A DNA stretch of 64,000 nt from Acetobacter sp. 46_36 (lineage in GTDB: Bacteria; Pseudomonadota; Alphaproteobacteria; RF32; CAG-239), in the NCBI GenBank assembly GCA_001917135.1, contig MNTT01000007.1:71404-135403 (forward strand), given 5' to 3'. The position numbers were made by a program, and so were the translations under genes. Shown piece after piece: positions 60,785-64,000 of this stretch; positions within the stretch are counted from its first letter, which is position 1; every line of letters begins with the position of its first letter. The notes beneath the pieces are model-generated. The model did no database searches. It was not told the origin of the DNA and saw only the letters and a list, made by a program, of their open reading frames with translations.

Positions 60785-61864
60785 ATGAATGAAGCTTTTT
60801 TGTACGGAATCGGCGCGCTGCTGATTTGCTTTACGGCAGGAACCTTTTTCTTAAGCAGAATTCAAACGGACGTTTATCCCGAAGACTACGAATTCAAGCT
60901 TGATCCGTTTTGGTATGTCTTTGGCTTGCTTTTTGTTTCCGGGTTGCTCATTTTTCATTTCTTACCGGTTTATTACGATACCGTCAAAGACTACGGCTAT
61001 ACAGATTTTACGGTTCCTTTTGCTTTGGCCGCTCTGCTTTATTTTTCTTACCTGCTGGACGTTTCGTGGCTGACATGGGCAATTACCACAGGGGCCTCTC
61101 TGCTTATCAGCTTTATGCAACCCGACGATTTCCGTCTGTTTCCCGAATATCTTTCGCCAACTGAAGACAAAATTGCCGTTGCGGCGATATTAATTACAAT
61201 TTCCAAAGGGCTGGGGCTGATGAACGGTCTTGGCGCTATTGCTTCCATGCAGTTCATTACCGTTATGGCGGTATCGGCTATTTTGGCCTATTTCGGCATT
61301 CTTCCGCAGCTTACGGGAGCGCTTGCCCTTGCTTATGCCGGCGTTATGCTGGCGTTTGCCTTCTTAAGCTGGCCACCGGAAAAGCTTGTCATGAGTGACG
61401 GCGCTTTTGCTTCGCTCGGATTTATTTTGGGATGCTTTATGCTTAATGCCGCAATCGAATTTTCAGAAGCATCGATGTTTATCGCCGTTTCCTATATGGC
61501 CGTTGAAATCGGAATTGCTTTATACAACCGCATTATAAAAAGAAACCGCGAAGAACGCGCGTTTATGTACACATCCTACTACCGTTTGTCGGAAAACGGC
61601 ATTTATGAGCCTGCCGTCGTCTACAGCGTTTTGAAAATCTTTATTGTCGACGCGGTTTTGGCCCTGATTCAAATGGCTGCGCATGAACGACTGGCACTCC
61701 CTGTCTTTGCCACGGCCATTAATCTGTGGTTTTTATCAATCTTATCTGGGGATACAAAACCAGAAGAGTTGTTATCTTTTTCAAGATGGAGTAAAAATAC
61801 TGTAAAAGGAATTTTGGATAAAAAAGGCGAAAATAAAAAGAAGAAAAGGCAGAAGGAAAACTGA
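60785..61864 (+). CDS. Polytopic membrane protein, degenerate MraY/WecA-like
   Basis: 359 residues with about nine to ten transmembrane helices and a very basic tail (KKGENKKKKRQKEN). The middle resembles polyprenyl-phosphate N-acetylhexosamine-1-phosphate transferases. GLGLMNGLGAIASMQ stands where NMVDGIDGL is expected, and LSWPPEKLVMSDGAFASLGF where FLPWN.PPAKVFMGDAGSLFLGF is expected. Most catalytic aspartates are replaced, so it is probably not an active transferase of the normal kind. The resemblance is by eye only; it could be an unrelated membrane protein. Start ATG has GGAGG 5 bases upstream. It lies between rsmB and a TPR protein on the same strand. Confidence 0.5.
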   Translation: MNEAFLYGIGALLICFTAGTFFLSRIQTDVYPEDYEFKLDPFWYVFGLLFVSGLLIFHFLPVYYDTVKDYGYTDFTVPFALAALLYFSYLLDVSWLTWAITTGASLLISFMQPDDFRLFPEYLSPTEDKIAVAAILITISKGLGLMNGLGAIASMQFITVMAVSAILAYFGILPQLTGALALAYAGVMLAFAFLSWPPEKLVMSDGAFASLGFILGCFMLNAAIEFSEASMFIAVSYMAVEIGIALYNRIIKRNREERAFMYTSYYRLSENGIYEPAVVYSVLKIFIVDAVLALIQMAAHERLALPVFATAINLWFLSILSGDTKPEELLSFSRWSKNTVKGILDKKGENKKKKRQKEN

Positions 61865-61888
61865 TAAAACGGGAATCGGGCGACACTG

Positions 61889-63229
61889 ATGGCAAATTTT
61901 ATCAAATTTTTGTTCGGAAAGAACACCGGAAGCAAGCGAATTCTGCCAAAGGTAGAAACGTTGAAGATTGTTGTGGTCGAGTTTGTCGAATACGGCAATT
62001 ACGGTTTCGGTCTGGCTATGACGCGCCTTTTGCAGAAAAATCCCAGTTTCAACGTCCGCTATTTTGACGAACCTTTCAATAAAAGCTTTTTAAACCTGCA
62101 GGGGCGGAATTTTTTTGACTTGGTTGACGCCGGCAATATGATTTTGCAAAAGCTTAACGCCGATGTTATCGTTTGGGGATATCAGGAAAACGAGAACATC
62201 CGTCTGAATTTTCAGACGGCAAACGCTTATTCCGACTGGGACAATGTTTCCAGTTCCATCTTGGAAAGCTTGTTCGTTCCGGCGGAATATTTTGAGCATA
62301 TCAACTTTTTCCCGGAAATGCTGGCCAACCTGATTACCGGCATTATCGCCGCTTCTATAAGCGAGCAAAGAATCGATTTACGCCACCTAAAACAAAAATT
62401 GCTCAAAGGCGTTATCAATAATTTTAATAATGACGGGCCGTCAGAGAACGGCAGCTTGATGTATTCGCCTTACGTTATGAATACAGTGGGGCTGATATAT
62501 CTCAGCTTTTCGCAAAAAGAGCTCAGCCAGAAGACGTTCAATACGGCAAAAGAGCTTTTTATGAATGCGCTTTCCTACAAAAACCAGATTATGCAGAATG
62601 TCCATCTCGGCTGCATATACAAAAATCTGGCACAGCTTTACGAGCTGGCGCTCAAACAGGATTTGGGCGGATACTGGCTGTTGTTCCGCGAGGCGATTAC
62701 CAATTACCGTACGGCGCAGCGGTATCTTGACCATTACAATTATCCATACGATTTTGCGCTAATCTCATTCAAATTGTCGCAATTGTATTTCCAATACTGG
62801 AAGTTTAGCAACGATATTCAGGCGCTGCGAGATGCGGTTTATTTTCTGCGCGAGGCGGAAAAGACCTACACGCAGATTACTTTTCCCGAATTGTGGTCTA
62901 AAATTGAGGGATATCTCGGTTTTTATCTGTCGCTGCTTGGGTTGTTCTCCAAAAGCAACGATATTTCGATGTTGGCAATCCGCAGCTACAAAAATAAGCA
63001 GCAGGTTTACCGCAAAGAGCTTTATCCGGTAATGTGGGCGAAAATTCAGGAAAACATTGCCAACGTTTATTATAACATCGGAAAAAACAGCAGGGACAAA
63101 AAAGCTTTTGCCGAGGCTATCGACTACTATCAATCGGCGCTTAAAATCTATGAAAATAAAAAGCTGCAACAGGAAATTTCGATTGTTAACAGCAGTATGG
63201 ACAAAGTGATGAAAGCGTGGCGGGCTTAG
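61889..63229 (+). CDS. TPR-repeat protein of unknown function
   Basis: 446 residues, no signal peptide. Residues 1-~110 form an alpha/beta-looking part (LKIVVVEFVEYGNYGFGLAM, LNADVIVWGYQEN). From ~190 on there are helical pairs of 34-40 residues: NVHLGCIYKNLAQLYELALK, YDFALISFKLSQLYFQYWKF, WAKIQENIANVYYNIGKNSR and DKKAFAEAIDYYQSALKIYE. They match the W..Y.........A...Y..AL pattern of TPRs, so it is probably a protein-interaction scaffold. It follows the membrane protein gene by 24 bases and may work with it at the inner membrane. The ribosome-binding site is weak. Confidence 0.68.
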   Translation: MANFIKFLFGKNTGSKRILPKVETLKIVVVEFVEYGNYGFGLAMTRLLQKNPSFNVRYFDEPFNKSFLNLQGRNFFDLVDAGNMILQKLNADVIVWGYQENENIRLNFQTANAYSDWDNVSSSILESLFVPAEYFEHINFFPEMLANLITGIIAASISEQRIDLRHLKQKLLKGVINNFNNDGPSENGSLMYSPYVMNTVGLIYLSFSQKELSQKTFNTAKELFMNALSYKNQIMQNVHLGCIYKNLAQLYELALKQDLGGYWLLFREAITNYRTAQRYLDHYNYPYDFALISFKLSQLYFQYWKFSNDIQALRDAVYFLREAEKTYTQITFPELWSKIEGYLGFYLSLLGLFSKSNDISMLAIRSYKNKQQVYRKELYPVMWAKIQENIANVYYNIGKNSRDKKAFAEAIDYYQSALKIYENKKLQQEISIVNSSMDKVMKAWRA

Positions 63230-63485
63230 GCTGCTTTTCGCTGTTTGCAATTGCCTTCAGAGGCCGGCACAATGAATTCATAAAAGACAAAATCAAAAAG
63301 TACCGTACAACCATGCCGTGGCACGGTCGATTATAACGGAACAGCATCGTCGGCATAAAAAACTATTTGGGTATACAGACGCCTTACTGTTCACGGTGTT
63401 GCTATGCTGAAAACATTTTTTCATTGCGCAGGCGCGAAAAATCTGTTAAACTGTTTATTATACAAGGCCACCTGGAGAAACAGCT

Positions 63486-64000
63486 ATGGTAGTAACGTTT
63501 TTGAGGGAAGAAGACATCTGGGGCAATGATGCGTTGGAAGTGATACAGGCGTATGGCACAAAAGTCGGCATTTCGGATGTTGCAATTGCCTTGGGAACGA
63601 TGATGGGCAGCGGCACCAAAAACAGTGCCGGTGTGGCTTCTGGTTTAGCTTGGTCGATGTCTTCCTACGAATATGAAGACGTCCGCACCGTCAATTCTCA
63701 CGGCGACAAGAACTGCGATAACCCTAGCGAACGGCGAGTTGCCGGGTGTCCTGCTTTGCCGTTCTCAACAACATCTAAAATTCGTCCGGACAACGTGGGA
63801 GCAATGCGTCTTGCCAACGGCAAGGCGGTACAAATTTGCGAATACGGAGCCTATCCGCAAACTGTGGCGCCCAAGTCTGTCAGTCAGGAATTGGAAGCCC
63901 GGTACCAGAAAAATGCCCTTAAAACCACCGGCAAAAACTATACTTTCGATTCGGCGGAGCTTGATGCCTACAGTACCGGTTTTACCCCGCGAAACTGTGC
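63486..64000 (+). CDS. Unknown protein, truncated by the window end
   Basis: The frame is open from the ATG at 63486 (GGAGAAACAGCT upstream) to the last base, 171 complete codons. It begins MVVTFLREEDIWGNDALEVI and has no signal peptide. Later parts include RPDNVGAMRLANGKAVQICE and YGAYPQTVAPKSVSQELEAR, with TGKNYTFDSAELDAYSTGF. The YGAYPQ...... and YTFDS pattern recalls uncharacterised gut-bacterial proteins that precede LRR or fibrobacter-type domains, but I cannot name the family. Five cysteines are present, three of them in CDN...RRVAGCP and VQICEYG. A 256-base gap with no other gene precedes it. Confidence 0.6.
   Translation, partial: MVVTFLREEDIWGNDALEVIQAYGTKVGISDVAIALGTMMGSGTKNSAGVASGLAWSMSSYEYEDVRTVNSHGDKNCDNPSERRVAGCPALPFSTTSKIRPDNVGAMRLANGKAVQICEYGAYPQTVAPKSVSQELEARYQKNALKTTGKNYTFDSAELDAYSTGFTPRNC

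Noticed and set aside
63230..63485. tRNA or small RNA in the gap before the last gene
   Set aside because: I looked for a cloverleaf or strong hairpin with T-tract and found only short inverted pieces (CCGTG/CACGG). Nothing supportable.
1..64000. CRISPR array, IS element, prophage or att site
   Set aside because: No regularly spaced identical repeats, transposase motifs, integrase or tRNA-anchored duplications were seen. The three tandem-repeat arrays lack unique spacers.

Overview
The window is a gene-dense, AT-leaning bacterial chromosome segment from a Gram-negative alphaproteobacterium. The alphaproteobacterial assignment rests on gcrA (a cell-cycle regulator confined to that class), the hflK-hflC-Do protease and kdsD-lpt-hpf-ptsN gene orders, a DUF2155 gene beside mlaD, and a bifunctional Rel. 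The outer membrane is implied by lptE, lptB, a fused lptC-lptA, kdsD, TolC proteins, MCE/Mla proteins and a beta-barrel porin-like protein. AT-rich intergenic DNA, several LRR/TPR/repeat proteins and an orphan VirB8-like protein fit an uncultured host- or gut-associated lineage, but this is inference. No tRNA, rRNA, CRISPR array, transposase or phage gene was found. No stretch above 300 bases lacks a gene; the longest gaps (6401-6673, 63230-63485, 49835-50065) hold terminators, promoters or short decayed repeats.

Layout. 1-2.7 kb: 3' end of lgt, a membrane protein with a degenerate GGDEF domain, and queA. 2.8-6.4 kb: a very large unknown protein built from duplicated modules. 6.7-9.0 kb: gap and pgk. 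9.2-14.1 kb: an outer-membrane barrel, an FAD oxidoreductase, a GT-C glycosyltransferase-like membrane protein and mlaC. 14.2-18.3 kb: leuS-lptE-holA in overlapping order. 18.4-20.3 kb: clpP-clpX on the minus strand. 20.4-24.8 kb: an orphan VirB8-like gene divergent from a TolC-like lipoprotein carrying an Ig-like tail, followed by a second GT-C protein. 24.8-26.7 kb: two mlaD genes and DUF2155 (minus). 26.9-31.1 kb: a GldA / fused GldF-GldG / DUF4340 ABC operon. 31.2-39.0 kb: ettA, a small secreted protein, rpmJ, then rpoZ, rel, DUF2062 and acpS.

39.1-49.8 kb: gcrA, a small methyltransferase, mrp, then a long plus-strand run hflK-hflC-Do protease-holC and kdsD-lptCA-lptB-hpf-ptsN. This second block is the usual lpt-rpoN-hpf-ptsN locus with rpoN missing and lptC and lptA fused. 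50.0-53.2 kb (minus): two paralogous genes of unknown function, one with an LRR-like tail, then a tRNA-type methyltransferase and a ferredoxin. 53.4-59.2 kb: gltX facing a tolC-macA-macB(ATPase)-macB(permease) export operon. 59.35-63.2 kb: rsmB with an inserted minisatellite, a degenerate MraY/WecA-like membrane protein and a TPR protein. A truncated unknown gene runs off the right edge.

The most unusual items are the internally duplicated 1187-residue protein at 2837, the two-gene family at 50066-52083 sharing an unnamed N-terminal domain, the LptC-LptA fusion, the TolC/Ig-like lipoprotein opposite the orphan VirB8, and the repeat insertion in rsmB. Start codons were chosen from ribosome-binding sites, so several genes are shorter than their longest reading frame. 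All family assignments come from motif recognition by eye, with no database search.
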